64,000 nt of DNA from Lactococcus sp. dk101 (GCF_009601055.1 NZ_WITI01000002.1:124001-188000), one strand, 5' to 3'; shown: positions 19,449 through 29,070, counted from the stretch's first letter. Translations and numbers: made by a program. The notes: generated by a model from the letters alone, not told the origin.

Positions 19449-19916
19449 ATGGTAAAAAATACACAAGATAAGCCTTTAGCACAAAATAAAAAGGCCAGAC
19501 ATGATTATGAAATTTTCGAGACCTTTGAAGCTGGAATTGTATTGACAGGAACGGAAATCAAATCCATTCGTCAGTCAAAAATACAGTTACGCGACGGATT
19601 TGCGCGTGTTAAAGACGGTGAAGTCTGGCTGGCAAATGTGCATATTGCACCTTTTGAGCAAGGGAATATGTTCAACGTTGACGAAACGCGAACACGAAAA
19701 CTATTGTTGAAAAAAAGTGAAATTGCCAAAATAGAAAAAGAATTGACAGGGACAGGAATTACCTTTGTTCCCTTGAAAGTCTATTTGAAAAATGGCTTTG
19801 CGAAGGTGTTGATGGGACTTGCGCGTGGGAAAAAAGAATACGATAAACGTGAGACCATTAAGCGCAGAGAACAAAATAAAGACATCGCCCGCCAGCTTAA
19901 AATTTACAATCGTTAA
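19449..19916 (+). CDS. smpB: SsrA-binding protein SmpB
   Basis: 155-residue partner of tmRNA in trans-translation, rescuing stalled ribosomes. Typical segments: [30 protein letters not shown], then [14 protein letters not shown], and the basic C-terminal tail [20 protein letters not shown]. Length is normal. AAGGA precedes ATG 19449. No ssrA gene is seen nearby. Confidence 0.97.
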   Translation: MVKNTQDKPLAQNKKARHDYEIFETFEAGIVLTGTEIKSIRQSKIQLRDGFARVKDGEVWLANVHIAPFEQGNMFNVDETRTRKLLLKKSEIAKIEKELTGTGITFVPLKVYLKNGFAKVLMGLARGKKEYDKRETIKRREQNKDIARQLKIYNR

Positions 19917-19919
19917 GCC

Positions 19920-19933
19920 TGTCAGTGCTGACA
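19920..19933. repeat. Dispersed palindrome TGTCAG-TG-CTGACA
   Basis: Exact copy (CTGTCAG/CTGACAG) three bases after the smpB stop, just before the smpB terminator. Confidence 0.9.
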
Positions 19934-19938
19934 GTATT

Positions 19939-19967
19939 AAAAATGACCATTTTGGGTCATTTTTTTT
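19939..19967 (+). terminator. Terminator of smpB
   Basis: AAAATGACC-ATTTTG-GGTCATTTTT with a long T-run. Confidence 0.85.
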
Positions 19968-20063
19968 ACTTTACAGACGAGATAAGCATATCAAACCATG
20001 CATTTTTCTCAAAATTTACAATAAAGGCCCTTTTTTAAACGATTTTTACTTGATTTTATTAAG

Positions 20064-20130
20064 ATTTACAAAGCATTTACACTTTATTTGCTGACTGTTT
20101 ACATTTGACAGGTCAAATGAATGGTAAAAT
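20064..20130 (+). promoter_or_regulatory. Pho-box array and promoter of the first pstS
   Basis: Four 7-base units at exact 11-base spacing: ATTTACA (20064), ATTTACA (20075), ATTTGCT (20086), GTTTACA (20097). This is the direct-repeat geometry of PhoP/PhoB-type response regulators. TTGACA (20105) and TGG-TAAAAT (20122-20130) follow, with the last box 21 bases before the -10. Phosphate-starvation induction is predicted. Confidence 0.75.
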
Positions 20131-20193
20131 TATTTTGTAAGCAAAAGAGCTTACGCGAAACTTATCACTTAGAAATTATCGGAGAAAGATATT

Positions 20194-21078
20194 ATGAAAA
20201 AACAAATTCTTGCAACTGTTATTGCCGGTGCGGCATTGTTGACATTAGCTGCTTGCGGCTCATCAAGCACTTCAACATCTACAGGGACTTAAGGACTTTC
20301 TGGCAAAATTATTGCTGGTGGATCGACTGCCCTTCAACCATTGGCACAACAAGCTTCGACAGAATTTATGACAAAAAATCCAAACGTTCAAATCACTGTT
20401 CAAGGTGGCGGATCTGGTGTTGGATTGACTCAAACTTCTGAAGGTTCATTCCAAGTTGGAAATTCAGATATCTTTGCGGAAGAAAAATCAGGAATTGATG
20501 CGTCAGCACTGACAGACCATAAAGTTGCAGTAGTTGGCTTTGCACCAATCATCAATAGCAAAACAAGCGTTGACAATTTGACAAAACAACAGTTGATTGA
20601 TATTTTTACAGGAAAAATCACTAACTGGAAAGAAGTTGGCGGATCAAACGAAAAAATCACAGTTATCGGTCGTACAGAAGGTTCTGGAACACGTGTTAAC
20701 TTTGACAAATACGCCCTTGACAAAGCAACAGAAGTAACTGGACCAACACAAGATGCTTCAGGTTCAGTTGTAACAATGGTTGCACAAACACCAGGTGCCA
20801 TTTCATACGTTGCCTTCTCTTATTTGACAACCAATTCAAATATTAAAGCACTCAGCATCGACGGTGTAAAACCAACTGACGAAAATGTAACAACAAATGC
20901 ATGGAAAGTTTGGTCTTACGAACACATGTACACAAACACGAAGAAAGAAACTTCTGCTGAAAAAGAATTCATCAGCTATGTCACTTCTGACACAGCAGAC
21001 TTGAAAAAATTGGGCTATATCTCAGTTTCAGATATGAAAGTTGACCGTGACGCACAAGGCACAGTAACTAAAAAATAA
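20194..21078 (+). pseudogene. pstS: Phosphate-binding lipoprotein PstS (first copy), internal stop codon
   Basis: A full PstS frame begins at ATG 20194 (Shine-Dalgarno GGAGAAAG) with signal peptide KKQILATVIAGAALLTLAAC and Ser/Thr linker. A TAA at 20290-20292 (codon 33, just after STSTSTGT) interrupts it. The same frame then continues intact to 21078 with all phosphate-loop motifs (GGSTALQPL, GGGSGVGL, TEGSGTRVNFDKYAL). As sequenced, only a 32-residue lipopeptide precursor would be made. It is about three quarters identical by eye to the second PstS, which is intact. A recent nonsense mutation or a sequencing error are the likely explanations; readthrough is less likely. Confidence 0.92.
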
Positions 21079-21324
21079 ACGCATTAAGTATCATCTGACA
21101 GAAATAAAATGACTGTCAGATCTGACTTCTACTGAAGGTTAAACACACACACACAAGATTGCATTTCCCTATAACTTAACAATCGTCTTTCAGTGGAAAT
21201 CAGATTTGACATTCATCAAAAACTGGTGTTAAATCCCCTAAGCATTAGACCTGCTTAGAACTTCAAAATTTTCTTTTCATGGAATGGCACAGTTTCTTTT
21301 GAAGCTGTGCTGTTTGTAATTTTC
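21079..21324. other. Intergenic region between the two pstS genes
   Basis: Holds a hairpin ATCTGACAG (21103-21111 region) / CTGTCAGAT (21114-21122) whose right half is also TGTCAGATCTGACT, a 13/14 match to the dispersed palindrome; a short (CA)n tract near 21143-21156; and a GCACAG / CTGTGC hairpin (21286-21310) that may terminate the first pstS transcript. No gene seen. Confidence 0.6.
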
Positions 21325-21390
21325 ATTTACAAAATATTTACATAAGGGCGCTTTCAATTAACATTTAGAGCTGCCTCAATATGATATAAT
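21325..21390 (+). promoter_or_regulatory. Pho boxes and leaderless promoter of the second pstS
   Basis: ATTTACA at 21325 and 21336 (11-base spacing) and ATTAACA at 21357 (two helical turns later). The extended -10 TGA-TATAAT (21382-21390) begins 21 bases after the last box and ends 6 bases before the ATG at 21397, with no Shine-Dalgarno between. Confidence 0.75.
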
Positions 21391-21396
21391 ATCAGT

Positions 21397-22248
21397 ATGA
21401 AGAAGAAAATTTTAATCACGTTTGCTGCGTTGACAGGACTCATACTTTTGAGTGCTTGTGGGGCAGGAGATAAGCAGGTCACAGCAGGAGGTTCGACAGC
21501 ATTGCAGCCTCTTGTGGAACAAGCATCTATTGATTTTATGAAGCAAAATCCAGATGACATTATTATGGTTCAAGGTGGCGGTTCCGGTGTAGGTCTAGCA
21601 CAGGTTGCCGCAGGTTCTTTCCAAATCGGAAGCTCAGATATTTTTGCCGAAGAAAAAACAGGGATTGATGCCTCAAAAATCACGGATCATAAAGTGGCTG
21701 TTGTCGGATTTGCACCCATTGTCAATGAAAATTTGAAGGTTTCAAATTTGACTGACCAACAATTAACAGATATTTTCACAGGGAAAATCACCAACTGGAA
21801 GGAAGTTGGCGGTCAAGATGAAAAAATCACAGTGATTGGACGGACGGCAGGATCTGGAACACGTGTCAACTTTGACAAATATGGTCTTAATGGTGCAACA
21901 GAAATCAATGGTCCAACCCTTGATGCGTCTGGTTCCGTTGTTCAATTGGTTGGACAAACCCCAGGTGCCATTTCATACGTTTCATTTTCATATATTAACA
22001 AACCAAATGTTAAACCATTGAAAGTGAATAATGTCACACCAAATGACGACAACGTAAAAATCAACAAGTGGAAAATTTGGTCTTATGAGCACATGTACAC
22101 CAACAACTCAAAAGAAAATAAGGTCGAAGAAAAATTCATCAACTATGTTACAAACGACTCGAAAACATTGAAAAAATTGGGATATATCTCAGTTTCAGAC
22201 ATGAAAGTCGACCGTGATGCGCATGGAAATATTAAAAAGCTAAATTGA
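21397..22248 (+). CDS. pstS: Phosphate ABC transporter, phosphate-binding lipoprotein PstS (second copy)
   Basis: 283-residue lipoprotein capturing phosphate outside the membrane for PstCAB. Signal KKKILITFAALTGLILLSAC with lipobox cysteine 21, then GGSTALQPLVEQ, QGGGSGVGLAQ and GRTAGSGTRVNFDKYG, the phosphate-binding loops. It is the only intact PstS here. The mRNA is predicted to be leaderless from a Pho-box promoter. pstC starts 26 bases downstream. Confidence 0.95.
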   Translation: MKKKILITFAALTGLILLSACGAGDKQVTAGGSTALQPLVEQASIDFMKQNPDDIIMVQGGGSGVGLAQVAAGSFQIGSSDIFAEEKTGIDASKITDHKVAVVGFAPIVNENLKVSNLTDQQLTDIFTGKITNWKEVGGQDEKITVIGRTAGSGTRVNFDKYGLNGATEINGPTLDASGSVVQLVGQTPGAISYVSFSYINKPNVKPLKVNNVTPNDDNVKINKWKIWSYEHMYTNNSKENKVEEKFINYVTNDSKTLKKLGYISVSDMKVDRDAHGNIKKLN

Positions 22249-22274
22249 TAGCTGGAGAAAATAGTTAGGTCTTT

Positions 22275-23198
22275 ATGGAAAACGCAAAAATCAAAGAAAA
22301 ATTACTTTCGAGTAATAAAAATTCAAGACTTGAAAAATTTGGAAAAACATTGACATTCCTTTGTATCGCATTGATTGTCTTTGTTGTCGGTTCAATTCTT
22401 GTCTTTGTCGCACAAAAAGGATTGTCAACTTTCTTTGTTGACAAGGTCAATCCATTTAACTTCTTATTTGGAACCAATTGGTCACCAGGTAACATGGGCC
22501 CTGACGGCAAACCTGCTGTTGGTGCACTTCCAATGTTTACTGGTTCATTGATTGTAACAGTGCTGTCAGCACTTGTAGCGACACCTTTTGCAATCGGTGC
22601 TGGTATTTACATGACAGAAATCTCACCTAAATATGGGAAAAAGATTTTGCAACCGGTCATCGAACTTTTAGTCGGCATTCCTTCTGTTGTTTACGGGTTT
22701 ATTGGTTTGACAGTTGTTGTGCCAATCATTCGTAATGCTTTCGGCGGAACGGGACTTGGACTTTTGTCAGGGGTTTTTGTCTTGTTCGTTATGATTTTAC
22801 CAACCGTAACAAGTATGACCGTTGACGCACTTAAAGCTGTTCCTGCACACTATAAAGAAGCTTCACTTGGTCTTGGTGCAACACGTTGGCAAACCATTTG
22901 GCGCGTCCTTTTACGTGCTGCTGCACCAGGAATTTTAACTGCCGTTATCTTTGGGATGGCGCGTGCCTTCGGTGAAGCCCTCGCCATTCAAATGGTCGTA
23001 GGTAATGCCGTAATGATGCCAAAAGACTTGGTTTCACCTGCCTCAACATTGACTTCAATCTTGACTTCAGGAATTCCAAATGCAACGCCAGGGATTCAAA
23101 CGAATGCCCTTTGGTCACTTGCACTTTTACTCTTGATTATGTCACTCATCTTCAACCTTGCCATGCGTGCAATCGCTAAGAAAGGACAGCTTAAATAA
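22275..23198 (+). CDS. pstC: Phosphate ABC transporter permease PstC
   Basis: 307-residue inner membrane permease with six helices. The coupling loop EASLGLGATRWQTIWRVLLRAAAPGI contains the EAA motif that contacts PstB. The preceding SD is weak and distant (GGAG at 22253, about 18 bases). Its stop overlaps the pstA start by one base (TAATG), showing translational coupling. Confidence 0.96.
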   Translation: MENAKIKEKLLSSNKNSRLEKFGKTLTFLCIALIVFVVGSILVFVAQKGLSTFFVDKVNPFNFLFGTNWSPGNMGPDGKPAVGALPMFTGSLIVTVLSALVATPFAIGAGIYMTEISPKYGKKILQPVIELLVGIPSVVYGFIGLTVVVPIIRNAFGGTGLGLLSGVFVLFVMILPTVTSMTVDALKAVPAHYKEASLGLGATRWQTIWRVLLRAAAPGILTAVIFGMARAFGEALAIQMVVGNAVMMPKDLVSPASTLTSILTSGIPNATPGIQTNALWSLALLLLIMSLIFNLAMRAIAKKGQLK

Positions 23199-24085
23199 TG
23201 AACGCTAAACGTACGGATAAAATAGCAACAGGTGTGCTTTACGTCCTTTCAGCAATTATCGTTGCAATTCTCGCATTTCTCTTAATCTATATCTTGGTTA
23301 AAGGATTGCCACATGTTTCTTGGGAATTTTTGACCACAGCCTCTAACCCATTGACGGGTGGCGGAATTGCGGTTCAACTTTTCAACTCAGTTTATCTTTT
23401 AGTGGTAACTTTGATTATCTCTGTTCCCCTTTCACTTGGTGCTGGGATTTACCTTTCTGAATATGCCAATCAAAAACACTGGTTGACTTCATGGGTTCGT
23501 TCAGCAATCGAAGTGCTTTCTTCATTGCCATCAATCGTTGTTGGTTTGTTCGGGATGTTGATTTTCGTTTTACAATTTGGCCTTGGCTTCTCTGTTCTCT
23601 CTGGAGCATTAGCACTTACGGTTTTCAATCTTCCATTGATGACACGTAATGTCGAAGAATCATTGCGTGCTATTCCAACCATGCAACGTGAAGGTGGTTT
23701 GGCTCTTGGTTTGTCAAAATGGGAAACAGCAACACAAATCATCTTGCCTGCTGCCGTTCCTGGAATTATTACAGGGATTATCTTGTCATCAGGACGTGTC
23801 TTTGGTGAAGCGGCCGCTTTGATTTATACGGCTGGTCAAACCAACCTTCCTATCGACTGGGCCAACTGGAACCCAATGAGTTTAACTTCTCCATTGTCGC
23901 TCTTCCGTCCTGCTGAAACACTTGCAGTTCACATTTGGGCTTTGAATACTGAAGGAACCATTGCTACAGCGCAACAAATTTCGGCAGGTGCCTCAGCAGT
24001 ATTGATTATCTTTGTTTTACTCTTCAATCTGGGCGCTCGTTTTATTGGAAATAGAATTCACAAGAAATTGACTTCAGGTCATTGA
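23198..24085 (+). CDS. pstA: Phosphate ABC transporter permease PstA
   Basis: 295 residues, six helices, EAA-type loop EGGLALGLSKWETATQIILPAAVPGI. Forms the channel with PstC. Starts on the last base of pstC. Confidence 0.96.
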   Translation: MNAKRTDKIATGVLYVLSAIIVAILAFLLIYILVKGLPHVSWEFLTTASNPLTGGGIAVQLFNSVYLLVVTLIISVPLSLGAGIYLSEYANQKHWLTSWVRSAIEVLSSLPSIVVGLFGMLIFVLQFGLGFSVLSGALALTVFNLPLMTRNVEESLRAIPTMQREGGLALGLSKWETATQIILPAAVPGIITGIILSSGRVFGEAAALIYTAGQTNLPIDWANWNPMSLTSPLSLFRPAETLAVHIWALNTEGTIATAQQISAGASAVLIIFVLLFNLGARFIGNRIHKKLTSGH

Positions 24086-24153
24086 TCAGTTAGAGAAGGA
24101 ACAGCCTAAATAGGTTTAGGTGTTTCGCTACAGAAAAAGGAAAAGAAAATTTT

Positions 24154-24960
24154 ATGGCAACAACTTATGATTGGAGCGAACGTCACATTATGACGTTTGA
24201 TGACGATATTGCTTTATCGACTGAGGATTTGCGTGTCTTTTATAATGGAACAAAAGAAGCAATTCACGGTGTTTCAATGCAATTTCCCAAAAATAAAATC
24301 ACGGCATTGATTGGCCCTTCAGGATCAGGTAAATCAACTTACCTTCGTGCTTTAAACCGCATGAACGATACCATTGACGGTGCCAGAGTAACAGGCGAAA
24401 TCAATTATGCAGGCGTTAATATCAATGACCCTAAGGTTAATGTATATGAAGTCCGCAAACAAATCGGAATGGTCTTTCAACGTCCAAATCCATTTCCAAA
24501 ATCAATTTATGAAAACATTGCCTTTATTCACCGTCGTGAAGGGGTAAAAGATAAGAAAAAATTGGACGAAATCGTTGAGACATCCTTGAAACAAGCAGCC
24601 CTTTGGGACCAAGTCAAGGATAATTTGAACGGGTCAGCACTTGCTATGTCTGGTGGACAAGCACAACGTTTATGTATTGCGCGTGCCTTGTCTGTCAAAC
24701 CTGACATCATCTTGATGGACGAACCCGCTTCAGCCCTCGACCCTATTTCAACCATGCAAATCGAAGAAACCATGTCAGACTTGAAAAAAGATTATACCAT
24801 TATTATCGTGACACATAATATGGCTCAAGCCTCTCGTGCGAGTGATTATACAGCCTTTTATTATTCTGGGGACTTGATTGAATACGATGAAACAAGCAAA
24901 ATCTTTACGCAACCGAATTTGAAAGCGACTGAAGATTATGTTTCAGGTCACTTCGGATAA
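24154..24960 (+). CDS. pstB1: Phosphate ABC transporter ATPase PstB, copy 1
   Basis: 268-residue ATPase with Walker [10 protein letters not shown], signature [15 protein letters not shown] (the usual LSGGQQQR is altered) and Walker [14 protein letters not shown]. It carries an N-terminal extension of about 20 residues ([17 protein letters not shown]). Two tandem pstB genes are usual in streptococci and lactococci. A CCTAAA/TTTAGG hairpin (24107-24122) lies in the leader. Confidence 0.95.
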   Translation: MATTYDWSERHIMTFDDDIALSTEDLRVFYNGTKEAIHGVSMQFPKNKITALIGPSGSGKSTYLRALNRMNDTIDGARVTGEINYAGVNINDPKVNVYEVRKQIGMVFQRPNPFPKSIYENIAFIHRREGVKDKKKLDEIVETSLKQAALWDQVKDNLNGSALAMSGGQAQRLCIARALSVKPDIILMDEPASALDPISTMQIEETMSDLKKDYTIIIVTHNMAQASRASDYTAFYYSGDLIEYDETSKIFTQPNLKATEDYVSGHFG

Positions 24961-24987
24961 GCCAGCAATACTTAAGTGAAGAATTGT

Positions 24988-25001
24988 TGTCAGTACTGAC
25001 A
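24988..25001. repeat. Dispersed palindrome TGTCAG-TA-CTGACA
   Basis: Exact copy between the two pstB genes; no T-run follows, so it is not a terminator here. Confidence 0.9.
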
Positions 25002-25045
25002 GCAAGTCAAATTGGCAAAAATAACCTCAAGTTTTGGGAGAGAAT

Positions 25046-25807
25046 ATGACAAAAGAAGCAATTTTAAAAGTAAGTGATTTGAGCTTGTATTACAGCAAGA
25101 AAAAAGCACTCAATAATATCAATATGGAATTTTATCCCAATGAAATTACAGCATTGATTGGCCCTTCAGGGTGTGGGAAATCAACCCTCTTGCGTTCAAT
25201 CAACCGCATGAATGATTTAATTCCAACCGTTACCATCACCGGAAGCATTAACTATAAAGACCGTAACATTTACAGCCCTAAAGTTGATACCGTTGACCTT
25301 CGTAAAGAAATCGGCATGGTTTTTCAACAACCAAATCCATTTCCATTTTCAATTTATGAAAATGTGGTTTATGGCTTGCGTTTAAAAGGTGTGAAAGACA
25401 AAGCTATCCTTGATGAAGTAGTTGAAAATTCACTTAAAGCAGCAAATATCTGGGATGAAGTCAAAGATATTCTGCACAGTTCAGCCCTTGGTTTATCAGG
25501 TGGACAGCAACAACGTGTTTGTATTGCACGTGTGCTTGCGGTCAATCCAGACATCATCTTGATGGACGAACCAACTTCAGCACTTGACCCAATTTCTGCG
25601 GGACGTGTTGAAGAAACCATGCTTGAATTGAAGAAAAATTATACCATTGTTATCGTAACACACAGTATGCAACAAGCATCACGTATTTCTGACCGTACAG
25701 CATTCATGCTCAATGGCGATTTGATTGAAATTGATGATACGAAAAAAATCTTCTTAAATCCTGAAAAGAAAGAAACAGAAGATTACATTGCAGGACGATT
25801 TGGTTAA
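25046..25807 (+). CDS. pstB2: Phosphate ABC transporter ATPase PstB, copy 2
   Basis: 253-residue ATPase with canonical Walker [10 protein letters not shown], signature [15 protein letters not shown] and Walker [17 protein letters not shown] 25046 follows GGGAGAG; the in-frame TTG at 25034 would use that site as coding sequence. It differs from copy 1 in the signature and N-terminus, so the pair may form a heterodimer or be alternatives. Confidence 0.95.
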   Translation: MTKEAILKVSDLSLYYSKKKALNNINMEFYPNEITALIGPSGCGKSTLLRSINRMNDLIPTVTITGSINYKDRNIYSPKVDTVDLRKEIGMVFQQPNPFPFSIYENVVYGLRLKGVKDKAILDEVVENSLKAANIWDEVKDILHSSALGLSGGQQQRVCIARVLAVNPDIILMDEPTSALDPISAGRVEETMLELKKNYTIVIVTHSMQQASRISDRTAFMLNGDLIEIDDTKKIFLNPEKKETEDYIAGRFG

Positions 25808-25862
25808 TTCACAAAAAATGTGGGCGTACGCTTTCGTAAGAAAATCTTGTCAGTGATATGAG

Positions 25863-25876
25863 TGTCAGTACTGACA
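25863..25876. repeat. Dispersed palindrome TGTCAG-TA-CTGACA
   Basis: Exact copy between pstB2 and phoU, identical in centre to the copy between pstB1 and pstB2. Confidence 0.9.
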
Positions 25877-25932
25877 GCCTTTCCATGAGAATTATGTTAT
25901 ACTTACATTAGAAAATAAAAAGGATAAAAAAT

Positions 25933-26586
25933 ATGCTTCGTACACAATTTGAAGACGATTTGAATAAACTTCATAACAAATTTTACTCAATGGGAACACA
26001 AGTTTCTGCCCAACTTAACAAAGCGGTTCGCGCCTTTGTCAGTCATGACAGAGATTTGGCAGAAGAAGTCATCGCTAGCGACTTCGAAATCAATGAACAA
26101 GAACGTCAACTTGAAGTTCAATCACTCGAAATGATTGCCCTCCAACAGCCTGTTTCAGGAGATTTGAGAACGATTGTTACCGTATTGAAGGCAAGTTCTG
26201 ACCTTGAACGTATGGGTGACCACGTGGCTTCTATCGCCAAAGCGACCATTCATTTGAAGGGTGAAGAACGTATTCATGAAGCAGAAGAAGATATTTCACT
26301 GCTTGGTGAAAAAGTAAAATCAATCGTTGATGCGTCACTCAATGCTTATATTCAAGGCGATGATGTTCGTGCGCGTGAGATTGCGGCTCAACAAACAGTG
26401 ATCAAAGACATGAACCATGAGATTGAAAATAAAATTCTCGAGGCCATGAAAGAAAATGCAGAGACCATTACAACAGGTAAAGAATACCTCTTGACCTTGG
26501 TTTATTTGGAACGCATCGTTGGCTATGCCATCAACCTTTGCGAATGGATTGTTTACCTCAAATCAGGAACTATCGTTGAATTATAA
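25933..26586 (+). CDS. phoU: Phosphate signalling protein PhoU
   Basis: 217-residue all-helical cytoplasmic protein that damps Pst transport and Pho signalling. The first metal-cluster motif is standard (DLERMGDHVASIAK); the second, YLERIVGYAINLCEWI, lacks the usual GDH triad. A variant palindrome TGTCAGTCATGACA lies in the gene at 26037-26050. Last gene of the pst operon. Confidence 0.95.
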   Translation: MLRTQFEDDLNKLHNKFYSMGTQVSAQLNKAVRAFVSHDRDLAEEVIASDFEINEQERQLEVQSLEMIALQQPVSGDLRTIVTVLKASSDLERMGDHVASIAKATIHLKGEERIHEAEEDISLLGEKVKSIVDASLNAYIQGDDVRAREIAAQQTVIKDMNHEIENKILEAMKENAETITTGKEYLLTLVYLERIVGYAINLCEWIVYLKSGTIVEL

Positions 26587-26587
26587 G

Positions 26588-26617
26588 AAAAAAGCTGTCC
26601 TTAGTGACAGCTTTTTT
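26588..26617. terminator. Bidirectional terminator between phoU and the S66 peptidase
   Basis: AAAAAAGCTGTC-CTTAGT-GACAGCTTTTTT. The stem resembles the palindrome-based terminator at 6042-6070. Confidence 0.9.
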
Positions 26618-27654
26618 TAGCCTTTCAAAATTTGGATTGACAGAGGAGCTGTCGAGATTTCAACATCTGCACCTAAAGGAAATGTGAAAATGGGTTGCGT
26701 ATGCCCAAAGTCAACATCATAAATGACAGGAATGTCTTGCAATACAGGGTGTTTATCAAGAATAAAACGAAGAATTTCATCAGTCATTTGAGCTTCTTTT
26801 GGAAAACGCCCAATGACGAGTGCAGAAAGATCAGGATAGAGCTGGAGAAAATGTGCCAATTCTCGATCCCAGTCATAGAAATCTTCTTGCTCAGCATTCT
26901 CTAAAAATGCAACGGGCTTGCTCAGTCGAACCTGAGAACTTGTTCCAGTCACCAACATCATGGTGTTCAGATTGCCTCCAAAACTGATGCCATGGGCAGT
27001 CCCCGCAGAATAGATTTTCCATTCATTTTTTAAGAAATGACGCGGCTTTTCGGGAAGATACCACTCATCACTCGTAAAGAAGTCGCTCGCTTGAAGAAAA
27101 TAACGATCCTCAGCTTTGTCCTCGCCTTGATTGGCGATTTCCGATACTTCGTTAAGGCGACACGATGAATTATCAGCGCTGACAGCCTTTAGACATTGCT
27201 TCGTTTGAAACTCCTGAAGGTCATTCATCAGAAATGCGATATAGCCAGGCCCATAATAAGTCACAAGTCCCGTGTGAGCAAAAATGGCTTGATGAAGGAC
27301 AGTAATATCAGAGAAACCACAGAAAATTTTTGGATTATCCTTGACAATATTCCAGTCAATAAAGGGTAAAAGCTCATTCGAATTAAAGCCACCAATCGTA
27401 CAGAGAATGGCTTTTACGTTTTTATCAGAAAAAGCGGCGTGAAAGTCGGCCATACGAGATTGGATAGAAGAGGATTCTAGCAAGTCGTTTTCCAAAATGT
27501 GTTCTGAAAAGCTAACTTTGAAGCCTAAGGCCTCGATACGCTCCTTGGCTAACAATTTATCTTGAAAAGTTCCTGTCCGTAATAAAGAAGAACTTGATGA
27601 AATCACGCGAATTTCATCGCCAGCTTTTAATTTTTCAGGGAAAATACGTTCCAT
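26617..27654 (-). CDS. S66-family peptidase (LD-carboxypeptidase / MccF-like)
   Basis: 345-residue serine peptidase of clan S66. Family segments: GDEIRVISSSSSL, AILCTIGGFNSNELLP, IFCGFSDITVLHQAI (nucleophile serine expected in the GFSD turn) and HTQPIFTFPLGADVEI near the end. Members trim murein tetrapeptides or inactivate microcin C-type antibiotics; the absence of a signal peptide fits a cytoplasmic role. ATG 27654 has GGAGG five bases upstream. The longer frame from TTG 27666 would translate that site. A 13/14 palindrome match lies at 27171-27184. Confidence 0.88.
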   Translation of the reverse strand: MERIFPEKLKAGDEIRVISSSSSLLRTGTFQDKLLAKERIEALGFKVSFSEHILENDLLESSSIQSRMADFHAAFSDKNVKAILCTIGGFNSNELLPFIDWNIVKDNPKIFCGFSDITVLHQAIFAHTGLVTYYGPGYIAFLMNDLQEFQTKQCLKAVSADNSSCRLNEVSEIANQGEDKAEDRYFLQASDFFTSDEWYLPEKPRHFLKNEWKIYSAGTAHGISFGGNLNTMMLVTGTSSQVRLSKPVAFLENAEQEDFYDWDRELAHFLQLYPDLSALVIGRFPKEAQMTDEILRFILDKHPVLQDIPVIYDVDFGHTQPIFTFPLGADVEISTAPLSIQILKG

Positions 27655-27716
27655 AAGCACCTCCAATTGTTTTTATTATTATAGCATACTGCGTCAATTG
27701 TGATAAAAATAAAATA

Positions 27717-27750
27717 AAAGCCTCTTGTCAGTAATGACAGAAGGCTTTTT
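27717..27750 (-). terminator. Terminator of serS with palindrome core
   Basis: Minus strand AAAAGCCT..TGTCA-TTAC-TGACA..AGGCTTTT followed by a T-rich tract. The core TGTCAGTAATGACA (27727-27740) is a variant of the dispersed palindrome. Confidence 0.85.
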
Positions 27751-27755
27751 CTATT

Positions 27756-29027
27756 TTATTTTCCGATAACTTCCAAGCCACCCATGTAAGGACGGAGTAC
27801 TTCAGGGACTGTAACTGTTCCATCAGCATTTTGGTAGTTTTCAAGAATGGCTGCGACCGTACGTCCAACTGCAAGTCCTGAACCATTCAATGTGTGCAAG
27901 AGTTGAACCTTGCCGTCTTCATCACGGTAACGGATTTGCGCGCGACGTGCTTGGAAATCTTCACAGTTTGAACATGAAGAAATTTCACGGTAAGTATTTT
28001 GAGCAGGAATCCAAACTTCGAGGTCATAAGTCATGGCTGCAGAGAAGCCCATGTCGCCTGTTGAAAGACGAATGACACGATAAGCAAGACCAAGTTTTTG
28101 CAAGATGCTTTCAGCATTTGCTGTCATTGATTCCAATTCATCGTAAGATTGTTCAGGTTTAGCAAATTTAACCATTTCAACTTTGTGGAATTGATGCAAA
28201 CGGATCAAACCACGTGTGTCGCGTCCAGCAGAACCAGCTTCTGAACGGAAAGCAGGAGACATAGCAGTAAATCTGATTGGCAAGTCTTTACCGTCCAAGA
28301 TTTCGTTGCGGTAGTAGTTTGTCAAAGGCACTTCAGCTGTTGGGATCAAAACATAGTCTTCGCCTTTTACTTCATAAGTATCTTCTTTGAATTTAGGATA
28401 TTGACCAGTTCCGAACATTGAGTCAGCATTGACCATGTAAGGTGTCACCATTTCTGTGTAGCCTTCTTTGGCGTGTTCGTCAAGCATGAAGTTGTAAACA
28501 GCACGTTCCAAACGGGCACCAGCACCCTTGTAAAAGAGGAAGCGAGCGCCAGTTACTTTAGCGCCACGATCCCAGTCCAAAATCCCCAAATCTTCACCTA
28601 AGTCCCAGTGTGGTTTTGGTTCGAAATCAAAGCTAGGCACTTGTCCCCAACGGCGTTGTTCTTCGTTGCTGTCTTCATCAGGGCCGATTGGATCCAATGG
28701 ATTTGGGATATTTGGTAACATAACGATGATTTCAGTTACTTTTTCTTCAATTTCAGCGAGTTCAGCATCAATTTCTTTAATGTCTGCTGAAACTTTTTGC
28801 ATGGCAGTGATTTGAGCAGAAGCATCACCTTTGCTACGTTTGATTTGTGAAATTTCATCTGAAACGGTATTGCGTTGTGCTTTGAGTTCTTCAGATTTAA
28901 CAATCAATTCACGACGTTTAAGGTCGAAAGCATGAAGAGCTTCCAATTTTTCTTTGGCCACTCCACGGGTTGCCAATTTTTCAGCAACAGTATCGAATTC
29001 TGAACGAATTTTTTTAATGTCTAACAT
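27756..29027 (-). CDS. serS: Seryl-tRNA synthetase
   Basis: 423-residue class II synthetase. N-terminal coiled-coil arm (residues about 30-105, charged heptads), then catalytic motifs: motif 2 [21 protein letters not shown] and motif 3 [13 protein letters not shown]. The only Shine-Dalgarno-like AAAGG (29061-29065) is 33 bases before ATG 29027; a perfect 10-bp hairpin fills the gap and leaves 10 bases between hairpin and ATG. Transcription is controlled by a T-box leader. Confidence 0.98.
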   Translation of the reverse strand: MLDIKKIRSEFDTVAEKLATRGVAKEKLEALHAFDLKRRELIVKSEELKAQRNTVSDEISQIKRSKGDASAQITAMQKVSADIKEIDAELAEIEEKVTEIIVMLPNIPNPLDPIGPDEDSNEEQRRWGQVPSFDFEPKPHWDLGEDLGILDWDRGAKVTGARFLFYKGAGARLERAVYNFMLDEHAKEGYTEMVTPYMVNADSMFGTGQYPKFKEDTYEVKGEDYVLIPTAEVPLTNYYRNEILDGKDLPIRFTAMSPAFRSEAGSAGRDTRGLIRLHQFHKVEMVKFAKPEQSYDELESMTANAESILQKLGLAYRVIRLSTGDMGFSAAMTYDLEVWIPAQNTYREISSCSNCEDFQARRAQIRYRDEDGKVQLLHTLNGSGLAVGRTVAAILENYQNADGTVTVPEVLRPYMGGLEVIGK

Positions 29028-29037
29028 CTTTGTTCAC

Positions 29038-29060
29038 ATTGATTTTCTTTGAAAATCAAT
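29038..29060 (-). promoter_or_regulatory. Hairpin between Shine-Dalgarno and start codon of serS
   Basis: ATTGATTTTC-AAA-GAAAATCAAT (perfect 10-bp stem, minus strand) directly follows AAAGG and is followed by 10 bases and the ATG. Folding would bring the Shine-Dalgarno to a functional distance. Confidence 0.7.
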
Positions 29061-29070
29061 CCTTTCTATA

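Noticed and set aside
19819-20094. 91-residue ORF after smpB
   Set aside because: It overlaps smpB in another frame and runs through the terminator and the Pho boxes.
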